Assembly: GCA_002454015.1 (NCBI GenBank)
Contig: DKIB01000032.1
Span: 566 to 6,015 of the forward strand
DNA length: 5,450 nucleotides
Reading direction: 5' to 3'
DNA from: Proteobacteria bacterium UBA6729
Lineage (GTDB): Bacteria; Pseudomonadota; Gammaproteobacteria; Porifericomitales; Porifericomitaceae
Below, one piece after another: positions 1 to 5,444 of the stretch. Made by a program: the position numbers and the translations under genes. Numbering within the stretch: the first letter of the stretch is position 1; every line of letters starts with the position of its first letter. The notes beneath the pieces are model-generated. The model worked only from the letters and a program-made list of their open reading frames with translations. It searched no databases and was not told where the DNA came from.

Positions 1-2
1 TG

Positions 3-410
3 TTGCGCTCCCTGCACTATGGCAAGGAGCGGGATTTGCGTGGTTTTGATACGGAGGTGGATCGGCGTGTCTATCCGTTGCATGCGGGGAGCCGTGACCG
101 GGAGGGGGCGGACGACTGGCAACTGCTGATCGGTGAGGGCATGGATTGGCATGATGGGTCACGTCGGGACTGGGTGGTGCTGGATGTGCCGAGGGTGTTG
201 CAGGCGGTACAGGCAGTTGATGAGGATGAGGAAGGCCTGTCGCTGGCGGAGCTGCGTCGTCAGCGAGTGGAGATGGCCCGGATGCGCAAACGCATGGGTG
301 CCGGGATGGTGGAAGAGCGGTTGCGGGTACTGGAATCCCTGCGTGAGCAGGAACTGGTGACTGAAGAGGAATACCAGAACAAGCGCCAGGCCATACTGGA
401 TTCACTGTAG
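3..410 (+). CDS. C-terminal part of an unrecognised protein, 5' end outside the window
   Basis: The frame is open to the left edge, so this is probably the C-terminal 135 or so residues of a longer protein; the TTG at 3 need not be the start. I do not recognise the family. The visible part begins with a charged, Trp-containing segment (residues about 1-65, with WQLLIGEGMDWHDGS). A highly charged helical stretch follows (about 73-105, rich in Glu, Arg and Met). The last 30 or so residues read ERLRVLESLREQELVTEEEY then KRQAILDSL, which resembles the SHOCT-type short C-terminal module (leucine-patterned helix, 'L-V/I-T-E-E-E-Y', 'K-R-x-x-I-L'). That resemblance is by eye only. No membrane segment is visible. 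It stops one base before the pip start, so the two are probably co-transcribed and translationally coupled. Coding is well supported by the tight junction and composition; function is unknown. Confidence 0.7.
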   Translation: MRSLHYGKERDLRGFDTEVDRRVYPLHAGSRDREGADDWQLLIGEGMDWHDGSRRDWVVLDVPRVLQAVQAVDEDEEGLSLAELRRQRVEMARMRKRMGAGMVEERLRVLESLREQELVTEEEYQNKRQAILDSL

Positions 411-411
411 G

Positions 412-1347
412 GTGGTGTATCCCGAGCGGGATGCCTATGACAGTCGGATGCTGGAGGTGTCTGGCGGGCATCAACTGTATGTAGAGCAGTCCGGCAATCC
501 CACGGGGTTGCCGGTGGTGTTGTTGCATGGCGGTCCTGGCTCGGGGGCGGATCCGCAGCATCGTTCCTATTTTTGTCCGCGGCGCTACCGACTGGTGATC
601 TTTGATCAGCGGGGTGCGGGGCGTTCTGTGCCGTCCGGTCGGGTGGAGGCGAATACCACCCCTGATCTGGTAGCCGACATGGAGCGTATCCGGGAGCTGC
701 TGGGCATTGAGTCCTGGGTGCTGTTTGGGGGTTCCTGGGGTGCTACCCTGGCCCTGGTCTATGCCCTGGCACATCCTGAGCGAGTGCTGGCCATGGTGCT
801 GAGAGGATGTTTTCTGGCGCGGCAGGAAGACCTGCACTGGTTTGCCGGCGGGGCGCTGGAGCGGTTTTTTCCGGAGGCCTGGCAGGAATTGCTGGCGGTT
901 CTGCCAGCGGGTACCACCCCGTTACAGTCATTGCCACAGGGCATTCTGGGGACGGACCCGGTGCAGGCTGCAGCGATGGCATTGGCTTGGGCGCGTTGGT
1001 CCGGCACCGTGGTGCGCTTCTCCCTGTCTCCACAGGAGGATGTGGAGCTGTGTGCAGGGGAGGTGCTGAATATGGTGCGTATAGAGATGCACTATGGTCG
1101 GCATGGGTATTTTCTACAGGAGAATGAACTGTTAAACAGGGCACGGGAACTGCCACAGGTGCCGGTGCGCATCCTGCATGGGCGGCGTGACCTGACTTGC
1201 GTACCGCGGTGTGCCTGGCAGTTGCATCGGGCCATGCCGGGTTCAGAACTGGTGTATATAGCGGATGCCGGGCATCTGTCCAGTGAGCCGCCCATGGCAG
1301 CTGCCCTGGTAGAGGCCACGGACTACATGGCGGAGCGGTTGGGATGA
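412..1347 (+). CDS. pip: Prolyl iminopeptidase (proline aminopeptidase), alpha/beta hydrolase
   Basis: Predicted cytoplasmic serine peptidase of family S33 (EC 3.4.11.5), releasing N-terminal proline from peptides. The 311 residues fit the bacterial Pip length of about 315. Visible motifs are the oxyanion motif HGGPG (39-43), DQRGAGRS (65-72), the nucleophile elbow GGSWG (106-110, Ser108), the acid in HGRRD (Asp260) and AGH (His288), giving a complete Ser-Asp-His triad. The cap domain keeps LRGCF (Phe134), LHWF and RFFPEAW, plus Cys263 near the substrate pocket. The family's cap WxxWEG is WARWSG here, so the usual Glu is Ser197, while the second Glu (E225 in VRIEMHY) is kept. The start is GTG at 412, because an in-frame TGA at 358-360 leaves only this GTG or the next one (415). 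No good Shine-Dalgarno is seen, so coupling to the gene ending at 410 is likely. Its stop overlaps the folP ATG. The family call is secure; exact substrate preference is less so. Confidence 0.93.
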   Translation: MVYPERDAYDSRMLEVSGGHQLYVEQSGNPTGLPVVLLHGGPGSGADPQHRSYFCPRRYRLVIFDQRGAGRSVPSGRVEANTTPDLVADMERIRELLGIESWVLFGGSWGATLALVYALAHPERVLAMVLRGCFLARQEDLHWFAGGALERFFPEAWQELLAVLPAGTTPLQSLPQGILGTDPVQAAAMALAWARWSGTVVRFSLSPQEDVELCAGEVLNMVRIEMHYGRHGYFLQENELLNRARELPQVPVRILHGRRDLTCVPRCAWQLHRAMPGSELVYIADAGHLSSEPPMAAALVEATDYMAERLG

Positions 1348-2135
1348 AGCCCCTGATCATGGGCATCCTCAACCTGACCCCGGACAGTTTTTCGGACGGT
1401 GGACGCTACCCGCAGCCGGATCAGGCGGTGGCATACGGTGTGGAGATGGTCAGACAGGGGGCGGACATCGTCGATGTGGGAGGAGAGTCCACCCGTCCCG
1501 GTGCCGGGCGGGTGGATGCCGAGGAACAGTGTCGTCGGGTCGTCGATGTGGTGCGGGCATTGCGTCAGCAGTTGCCTGTGGCGATCAGTATCAGTATAGA
1601 CACCACCCTGGCGACGGTGGCCCGGGCCGCTGTGGAGGCAGGTGCGGACATGCTGAATGATGTCTCTGCGGGCCGTGAGGATACCGCGATGTTTGCGTTG
1701 GCAGCAAGCCGTTCCTTGCCGATGGTGCTGATGCACATGCAGGGCACCCCCCGTACGATGCAGCAGCGGCCACAGTATCAGGATGTAGTGGCAGAGGTGC
1801 GGGCCTTTCTGTTGCAGCGGGCCGATGCGGCAATGGCCGCCGGTATTGCGCGGGAGCGGTTGGTGCTGGACCCGGGCATCGGCTTTGGCAAGACCCGTGA
1901 GCATAATCTGGCCCTGTTGCATGGCCTTGGGCGGTTGACAGATACCGGCTTCAGGGTGTTGCTGGGTGCCAGTCGTAAACGTTTCATGGGCGGGGATGAC
2001 CCTGCTGATCGGGTTGGGGCCACCTGCGCCTCCACGGCACTGGGGGTGCAGGCCGGGGTACAGATGTTCCGGGTACATGATGTACTGCCCAATCGACAGG
2101 CGGCTGACCTGGCCTGGCAGTGGGCGGTCGCCTGA
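1344..2135 (+). CDS. folP: Dihydropteroate synthase
   Basis: Condenses dihydropterin pyrophosphate with p-aminobenzoate to give 7,8-dihydropteroate in folate synthesis (EC 2.5.1.15), in the cytoplasm; it is the sulfonamide target. The 263 residues form a TIM barrel with both family signatures: MGILNLTPDSFSDGG (6-20, Asn10) and IVDVGGESTRPGA (42-54, Asp44). Also present are IDT (Asp86), LND (Asn105), LMHMQG (129-134), LDPGIGFGK (175-183, Asp176), GASRKRF (Lys212) and RVHD (Arg243), so the expected pterin and pABA/phosphate ligands are all there. The STRPGA loop has no insertion of the kind seen in plasmid Sul enzymes, so this looks like an ordinary housekeeping enzyme. Compared by memory with E. 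coli FolP, there are two extra residues (Ser-Ile repeated at 82-85) just before Asp86. The ATG overlaps the pip stop as ATGA, a typical coupling junction. The usual folP neighbours ftsH and glmM are not seen. Confidence 0.96.
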   Translation: MKPLIMGILNLTPDSFSDGGRYPQPDQAVAYGVEMVRQGADIVDVGGESTRPGAGRVDAEEQCRRVVDVVRALRQQLPVAISISIDTTLATVARAAVEAGADMLNDVSAGREDTAMFALAASRSLPMVLMHMQGTPRTMQQRPQYQDVVAEVRAFLLQRADAAMAAGIARERLVLDPGIGFGKTREHNLALLHGLGRLTDTGFRVLLGASRKRFMGGDDPADRVGATCASTALGVQAGVQMFRVHDVLPNRQAADLAWQWAVA

Positions 2136-3025
2136 CAGGAGTGTACGTCGGGTTGGCCCGGCTGGTGCTGGCGCTGGGATGGCTGGGCTGTGCCCTGCCA
2201 CGCCATTGGCTGTATGCCCTGGGTGGCTGTATCGGCAGCCTGTTATACCGCGTGTGGACCCGGCGCAGACAGATCGTCCGTACCAATCTGGGCCTGTGCT
2301 TCCCGGGGTTGTCGGATGCGGCGCGTCTGGCGCTGGAAAGACAGCACTTTCGGGCATTGGGAATCGGTCTGGTGGAAACCTTGGCGGCTTGGAGCGGGCA
2401 GGGCCGGCACCTGTTGGGGCGTATGGAGTGGGATGAGAGCGTACGGGTGCAGCTTGAAGCCGCCCGCAGTCGTGGTCAGGGGTTGTTGCTGCTGGGGATG
2501 CATTCCACCGTTATGGAACTGATCGGTAGCATCATGCTGCAACAGTGGCCCAAACTGATCTACATGTACAGGCATCAGTCGCAGCCCTTGGCGGATACGC
2601 TGATGCGTCTGGGACGGGTGCGGAGTGCGGGGCGTCCAGGACTGCATCGTTCACAATTGCGGGCTGCCCTGCGTGTCCTGAAGCAGAACGGCATGCTCTG
2701 GTATGCCGTCGATCAGGATTTGGGGCCGCGTCACTCGGTCTATGCCCCGTTCTTCAATGTGCCGACCGCGACCCTGCGCTATGCCGGGCGTATGGCGCGA
2801 TGTAGCAGAGCCCTGGTGTGTTTGTTCTGGTGCTATCGCCTGGCGGATGGTTCCGGCTATCGGTTTGGACTGGAGCCTCTGGAATTATCGGCAACGGATG
2901 AGGTGCAGGATGCCCGGTGCATCAATGCCGCCATGGAGCGAGCCGTGCAGGCTGCGCCAGAGCAGTACTTCTGGGTCCACCGACGCTTCAAGACCCGCCC
3001 CGCGGGGCAGGCATCGGTGTATTGA
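2120..3025 (+). CDS. Lipid A biosynthesis-type lysophospholipid/acyl-ACP acyltransferase (LpxL/HtrB family)
   Basis: Predicted inner-membrane acyltransferase of the LpxL/LpxM superfamily, which transfers an acyl chain from acyl-ACP to a lipid A precursor or related lipid at the cytoplasmic face. Counting from the GTG at 2120, a hydrophobic N-terminal segment spans about 13-42. It is followed by the basic [17 protein letters not shown], the family's 'NL..cFP' element. The catalytic HX4(D/E) motif is H128-STVM-E133. YAVDQDLG (195-202) with APFF, and the C-terminal [11 protein letters not shown] (284-294), match the family's late motifs. The start is uncertain: GTG at 2120 (overlapping folP by 16 nt), GTG at 2141 or TTG at 2153 are all in frame. 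AGGAG at 2137-2141 lies 11 nt before the TTG and cannot serve the other two. The 3' end overlaps pqqE tail to tail by 38 nt. The exact acyl acceptor (LpxL, LpxM or ornithine-lipid-like) cannot be read from sequence. Confidence 0.9.
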   Translation: MGGRLTGVYVGLARLVLALGWLGCALPRHWLYALGGCIGSLLYRVWTRRRQIVRTNLGLCFPGLSDAARLALERQHFRALGIGLVETLAAWSGQGRHLLGRMEWDESVRVQLEAARSRGQGLLLLGMHSTVMELIGSIMLQQWPKLIYMYRHQSQPLADTLMRLGRVRSAGRPGLHRSQLRAALRVLKQNGMLWYAVDQDLGPRHSVYAPFFNVPTATLRYAGRMARCSRALVCLFWCYRLADGSGYRFGLEPLELSATDEVQDARCINAAMERAVQAAPEQYFWVHRRFKTRPAGQASVY

Positions 3026-4163
3026 TCGCCGGGGGGGTATTCAGCAACCGTTTGGAGTTGCGCATGTTGCGGAACAGGATCGGCTTGGCATCCAGTTTGG
3101 GCCCCTCGCGACCGATGCGTTCCACATCAGCCAGCAGCTCGGCATGGTGCCTGGATTTATCACAGACCGGGTCGGCATTGGCGGCATCGCCGGTCAGCAT
3201 GAAGGCCTGACAGCGACAGCCACCAAAGTCCTTGAAGCGTTCCGGGCAGGATTTGCAGGGCTCCTTCATCCACTCAAACCCGCGATAGTGATTGAAGCCT
3301 GCGGACTCATACCAGATGTACTGCAGCTCGTGTTCACGTACGTTGGGGAATTCGATGGGCAGCTGGCCTGCTGCGTGACAGGGCAGGGCGGTGCCATCCG
3401 GGGTAATGGTCAGGAAGATCGAGCCCCAGCCATTCATGCAGGCCTTGGGGCGATTGCTGTAATAGTCGGGGATCACATAGATCACCTTCATCTTGCCGGC
3501 CAGACGCTCCTGATATTCAGCAGCAATGCGCTCAGCACGTTGTAACTGTTCTGCGGTGGGCAACAACTGATCGATATTGATACGCGACCAGCCGTAATAC
3601 TGTGTGCTTGCCAACTCCACATAGTCAGCCTGCAGTGCTACACACATGTCCAGGATGTCAGCGATCTGGTCAATGTTCTTGCGGTGCAAAACAATATTCA
3701 GCACCATCGGGTATTCGTACTGCTTGACCAAGTGGGCCATCTCTGTCTTGTGCTGGAAACTTCTGGTGCCGCCCAGGTAATTGTTCAGTTCCGCATCGCT
3801 GGCCTGAAAGCTGATCTGTATATGATCCAGTCCGGCATCCTTGAAACGTTTGATCCGCGCCTCATCCATGCCCACCCCGGAGGTAATGAGGTTGGAGTAA
3901 TAACCCAGTCTGTGGCTCTCCTCGATCAATTCCTCAAGGTCCGGGCGTACCAGTGGTTCACCACCGGAAAACCCCAGTTGTGTGGAGCCCATGGCCCGGC
4001 ATTGCTGCAACACGCGGACCCAGTCGGCAGTAGTCAATTCGTCCTTGTATCTGGCAATCTCCAGCGGGTTGGAGCAGTACGGGCACTGCAACGGGCAGCG
4101 ATAGGTCAACTCCCCCAGTAACCACAGTGGCTTGCCGGGGGTGCTATTTTTTGATCCAGCCAT
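2988..4163 (-). CDS. pqqE: PqqA peptide cyclase, radical SAM/SPASM enzyme
   Basis: Uses S-adenosylmethionine and Fe-S clusters to form the C-C bond between Glu and Tyr of PqqA, the first committed PQQ step. The chosen start gives 391 residues against about 380 in the family. The radical SAM motif is CPLQCPYC (Cys23, Cys27, Cys30, i.e. CX3CX2C), followed by FSGGEP (65-70) for SAM binding. The SPASM part starts at Cys242 (ACMNGWG) and continues with Cys262, Cys303 and Cys306, then Asp312, Cys316 and Cys318 in KDFGGCRCQ, and Cys334, so the auxiliary cluster ligands look complete. I chose the ATG at 4161-4163 because the protein then begins [20 protein letters not shown], as in known PqqE; the frame is open further upstream but that would run deep into pqqD. 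It overlaps the pqqD 3' end by 20 nt, and its own Shine-Dalgarno is weak. The last 20 or so residues, after [13 protein letters not shown], are a Pro-rich tail reaching into the convergent acyltransferase gene. Confidence 0.97.
   Translation of the reverse strand: MAGSKNSTPGKPLWLLGELTYRCPLQCPYCSNPLEIARYKDELTTADWVRVLQQCRAMGSTQLGFSGGEPLVRPDLEELIEESHRLGYYSNLITSGVGMDEARIKRFKDAGLDHIQISFQASDAELNNYLGGTRSFQHKTEMAHLVKQYEYPMVLNIVLHRKNIDQIADILDMCVALQADYVELASTQYYGWSRINIDQLLPTAEQLQRAERIAAEYQERLAGKMKVIYVIPDYYSNRPKACMNGWGSIFLTITPDGTALPCHAAGQLPIEFPNVREHELQYIWYESAGFNHYRGFEWMKEPCKSCPERFKDFGGCRCQAFMLTGDAANADPVCDKSRHHAELLADVERIGREGPKLDAKPILFRNMRNSKRLLNTPPAINTPMPAPRGGS
2997..3008. repeat. 12-bp perfect palindrome in the convergent gene overlap
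   Basis: GCCCCGCGGGGC is its own reverse complement and lies inside the 38-nt region shared by the 3' ends of the acyltransferase gene and pqqE. It could fold on both transcripts, but there is no flanking U-run, so an intrinsic bidirectional terminator is not well supported. Confidence 0.5.
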
Positions 4164-4404
4164 TTTCTTGTGCCCGAGCAATGAATTTCTGTATGTCCGC
4201 AGCCAGTGCAACGCCCGGGAAGACATCACCCAGTTCGGCAATGATATCAGCTACGCTGTTGTTGCCATCACAGCGCTTCAGTATTGCTGCTGCGCTCTGA
4301 TTCAATTGCACCATACCTTCCGGGTACAGCAGTACATAGCGATCCTGTGCTTCCTCCCACTGCAACCGGAAGATCGGCGACAACTCTGGTACGATACTGT
4401 CCAT
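4144..4404 (-). CDS. pqqD: PQQ biosynthesis peptide chaperone PqqD
   Basis: Small RiPP recognition element protein that binds the precursor PqqA and presents it to PqqE. The 86 residues match the family (about 90). It begins [20 protein letters not shown], with the family pattern 'P.l...frlqwe.....[10 protein letters not shown].LN.sAa.Il..cdG', seen here as [20 protein letters not shown] (23-42) and RCDG (44-47). A helical C-terminal half follows, ending NGWIKK. The start is fixed by alignment with the family and by the TGATG junction: the A of the pqqC stop TGA (4404-4406) is the first base of this ATG (4402-4404), a 1-nt overlap typical of re-initiation. The frame stays open upstream inside pqqC, but that extension does not look like PqqD. 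The 3' end overlaps pqqE, consistent with the two proteins acting together. Confidence 0.95.
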   Translation of the reverse strand: MDSIVPELSPIFRLQWEEAQDRYVLLYPEGMVQLNQSAAAILKRCDGNNSVADIIAELGDVFPGVALAADIQKFIARAQENGWIKK

Positions 4405-5153
4405 CAGGCTTCCACGCAGTGGTAGGGTGGACGGTGTTCTATATAGGCCATCCACATGGCATCCAGCATGGACCACAGCACATCCAGCTTGAATTGCAGC
4501 AGATTGAGGGCGCGTTCCTGCTGTTCCCGGGTACGGAAATAATCCAGGGTAATGTCCAGCCCATGCTGTACATCTCGACGCGCCTCGGACAGGCGCTTGC
4601 GAAAATAACGATAGCCGCGTTCATCGATCCATGGATAATGCTTCGGCCAGTTATCCAGCCGTTTCTGATGGATGCGTGGTGCAAACAGTTCTGTCAGGGA
4701 TGAGCAGGCGGCCTCCTGCCAGCTGGCCCGGCGGGCAAAGTTGACATAGGCATCCACGGCAAAGCGCACGCCCGGCAGCACATTCCGGCTATCTTCCAGC
4801 TGCTCGCGCTGCAGCCCCACCGCCTCACCCAGTTGCAACCATGCCTCAATGCCGCTGTCCGTCTCGCTGGTACCGTCATGGTCAATGATCCGCCGTACCC
4901 ATTCACGCCGCACAGCACGTTCCTGACAGTTGGCCAGGATGGCGGCATCCTTGACGGGTATGCAGATCTGGTAATAAAAGCGATTGGTGACCCACCCCCG
5001 TATGGCCTCACGCTCCAGCTCCCCGGAGTTCATGCGCACATGGAATGGGTGGTGGATATGGTAGTACTTCTCCTTGGCCCGCAGGCGGGCTGCAAAATCC
5101 TCGCGGCTGAGGGGTTGCCCGGCAGGGCTCGGGTCTGGACTGGGTGGTGCCAT
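4404..5153 (-). CDS. pqqC: Pyrroloquinoline-quinone synthase
   Basis: Cofactor-free oxidase (EC 1.3.3.11) that carries out the last step, ring closure and eight-electron oxidation of AHQQ to PQQ with O2. The 249 residues have the all-helical TenA/haem-oxygenase-like fold and align closely, from memory, with Klebsiella PqqC at an offset of +8. His92 (in RRIIDHDG) corresponds to His84, Tyr183 to Tyr175, Arg187 to Arg179 and Lys222 ([13 protein letters not shown]) to Lys214. The YYHIHHPFH and NRFYYQ segments and [11 protein letters not shown] are also intact, so the enzyme looks active. It stops at RPPYHCVEA, some ten residues before the Klebsiella protein ends. The ATG at 5151-5153 is the only plausible start: the frame is open upstream as far as the pqqA region but contains no ATG, GTG or TTG there. 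No clear Shine-Dalgarno precedes it. It lies 69 nt after pqqA, with a strong hairpin between; pqqB is missing from this gap. Confidence 0.97.
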   Translation of the reverse strand: MAPPSPDPSPAGQPLSREDFAARLRAKEKYYHIHHPFHVRMNSGELEREAIRGWVTNRFYYQICIPVKDAAILANCQERAVRREWVRRIIDHDGTSETDSGIEAWLQLGEAVGLQREQLEDSRNVLPGVRFAVDAYVNFARRASWQEAACSSLTELFAPRIHQKRLDNWPKHYPWIDERGYRYFRKRLSEARRDVQHGLDITLDYFRTREQQERALNLLQFKLDVLWSMLDAMWMAYIEHRPPYHCVEA

Positions 5154-5171
5154 GGCTGGAGCTGTTGAAAT

Positions 5172-5209
5172 AGCATGGCGGGGCTTCCTCAGAACTCCCG
5201 CGCCATGCT
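5172..5209 (-). promoter_or_regulatory. Intercistronic stem-loop between pqqA and pqqC (candidate attenuator or mRNA stabiliser)
   Basis: AGCATGGCG (5172-5180) is the exact reverse complement of CGCCATGCT (5201-5209), a perfect 9-bp stem. It continues with GGG/CCC (5181-5183 with 5197-5199, one bulged base at 5200) and, after a small internal loop, TTC/GAA (5185-5187 with 5192-5194) closing a 4-nt loop. On the pqq transcript the stem is followed only by AUUUC, so it is a poor Rho-independent terminator. A leaky attenuator or a 3' barrier protecting an abundant pqqA mRNA fits better. An effect on pqqA:pqqCDE ratio is inferred from reports of excess pqqA transcript in other bacteria. Confidence 0.75.
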
Positions 5210-5222
5210 GGTGGTTACCACA

Positions 5223-5297
5223 TTACTTGTGGTTGATGTACATCGTCACTTCAAAGCCGAAGCGGATGTCACTGTAGTCAGGGGTCTGCCATTTCAT
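5223..5297 (-). CDS. pqqA: PQQ precursor peptide PqqA (24 residues)
   Basis: Ribosomally made precursor whose Glu and Tyr side chains become the PQQ skeleton. The 24-residue peptide starts MKWQTPDYSDIRFG and continues FEVTMYINHK. The EVTMY core places Glu16 and Tyr20 in the conserved E-x3-Y arrangement used by PqqE, and the upstream 'W.TP.y.D.RfGFE' pattern is the usual PqqA leader. The start is decided by an excellent Shine-Dalgarno (GGAGG, 5306-5310 on the complement) 8 nt before the ATG. It is first in the cluster, preceded by a putative sigma-54 promoter and followed 13 nt after its stop by a strong stem-loop. The identity is essentially certain despite the tiny size. Confidence 0.97.
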   Translation of the reverse strand: MKWQTPDYSDIRFGFEVTMYINHK

Positions 5298-5305
5298 GAT
5301 AGGTT

Positions 5306-5310
5306 CCTCC
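5306..5310 (-). promoter_or_regulatory. Strong ribosome binding site of pqqA
   Basis: GGAGG on the minus strand, 8 nt before the pqqA ATG. It is the best Shine-Dalgarno in the window and settles the start of the 24-codon gene. pqqC, pqqD and pqqE have weak or no such sites, which again points to higher expression of the precursor peptide. Confidence 0.85.
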
Positions 5311-5328
5311 ATTTATCGATGCAAGAGA

Positions 5329-5344
5329 CCGGGTTTGCACCCGG
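5329..5344 (-). promoter_or_regulatory. pqqA leader stem-loop with GCAA tetraloop
   Basis: On the transcript strand this reads CCGGGU-GCAA-ACCCGG, a perfect 6-bp stem closed by a GNRA-type loop, extendable by one G-U pair. It lies about 30 nt upstream of the pqqA start codon inside the predicted leader. The structure is seen directly; a role is not known. Confidence 0.6.
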
Positions 5345-5352
5345 CGGTCAGC

Positions 5353-5372
5353 GTCGGCCCGTCACGACCGAC
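5353..5372 (-). promoter_or_regulatory. Weak stem-loop at the predicted 5' end of the pqqA mRNA
   Basis: GTCGG (5353-5357) pairs with CCGAC (5368-5372) around a 10-nt loop. If transcription starts near 5374, as the sigma-54 element predicts, this would be the extreme 5' end of the message and could slow its decay. The stem is only 5 bp, so support is modest. Confidence 0.35.
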
Positions 5373-5384
5373 TACACTGATGGA

Positions 5385-5401
5385 AGCAATATCTGTGCCA
5401 A
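5385..5401 (-). promoter_or_regulatory. Putative sigma-54 (RpoN) -24/-12 promoter for pqqA
   Basis: The minus strand reads TTGGCAC-AGATA-TTGCT. This matches the sigma-54 consensus (YTGGCACG-N4-TTGCW) with one mismatch (A for G after TGGCAC) and has the invariant GG-N10-GC spacing. Transcription would start about 12 nt downstream, near 5374, giving a leader of about 77 nt before pqqA. A sigma-70 reading (TTGGCA, 17 nt, AGTGTA) has a very poor -10, so sigma-54 is preferred. The activator's upstream sites would lie beyond the right edge. Confidence 0.7.
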
Positions 5402-5431
5402 CCTCTGGAGGGGAGGAATAAATCATCGTTA

Positions 5432-5444
5432 AATCAACGACTTG
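5432..5444 (+). promoter_or_regulatory. Putative IHF binding site upstream of the sigma-54 promoter
   Basis: AATCAACGACTTG is an exact match to the IHF consensus WATCAANNNNTTR. It lies about 58-70 bases upstream of the predicted start, where IHF commonly bends DNA to bring a sigma-54 activator to its promoter. It overlaps a short inverted repeat, TCGTT-AAATC-AACGA (5426-5440), which could instead be an operator. The consensus is short, so the position carries most of the weight. Confidence 0.5.

Noticed and set aside
743..2357. Long open frames on the minus strand opposite pip, folP and the acyltransferase gene (743-1372 and 1323-2357)
   Set aside because: They lie wholly opposite three clear genes, have Pro/His/Arg-rich low-complexity translations and show no family motif. 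They are by-products of high GC.
2703..3545. A 280-codon plus-strand frame across the acyltransferase gene end and pqqE
   Set aside because: It is out of frame with the acyltransferase and antisense to pqqE, both with strong motif support. Its translation shows no recognisable domain.
4164..4241. A 26-residue upstream extension of PqqE to an earlier ATG
   Set aside because: It would sit inside pqqD, and the extra residues do not resemble any PqqE. The internal ATG at 4163 gives the standard N-terminus.
4405..4476. A 24-residue upstream extension of PqqD
   Set aside because: It overlaps the conserved pqqC C-terminus, and the TGATG junction plus family length support the start at 4404.
5172..5209. 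Classical Rho-independent terminator after pqqA
   Set aside because: The stem is strong, but only AUUUC follows it on the transcript and pqqCDE lack another visible promoter. A leaky or stabilising hairpin is more likely than full termination.
5379..5401. Sigma-70 promoter for pqqA using TTGGCA as -35
   Set aside because: At 17-nt spacing the -10 would be AGTGTA, a very poor match to TATAAT. The same DNA fits sigma-54 almost perfectly.
5403..5430. GGAGGGGAGG on the plus strand as a ribosome binding site for a rightward gene at the window edge
   Set aside because: No ATG, GTG or TTG follows at a usable distance, so no start can be supported. It may just be G-rich DNA beside the promoter.
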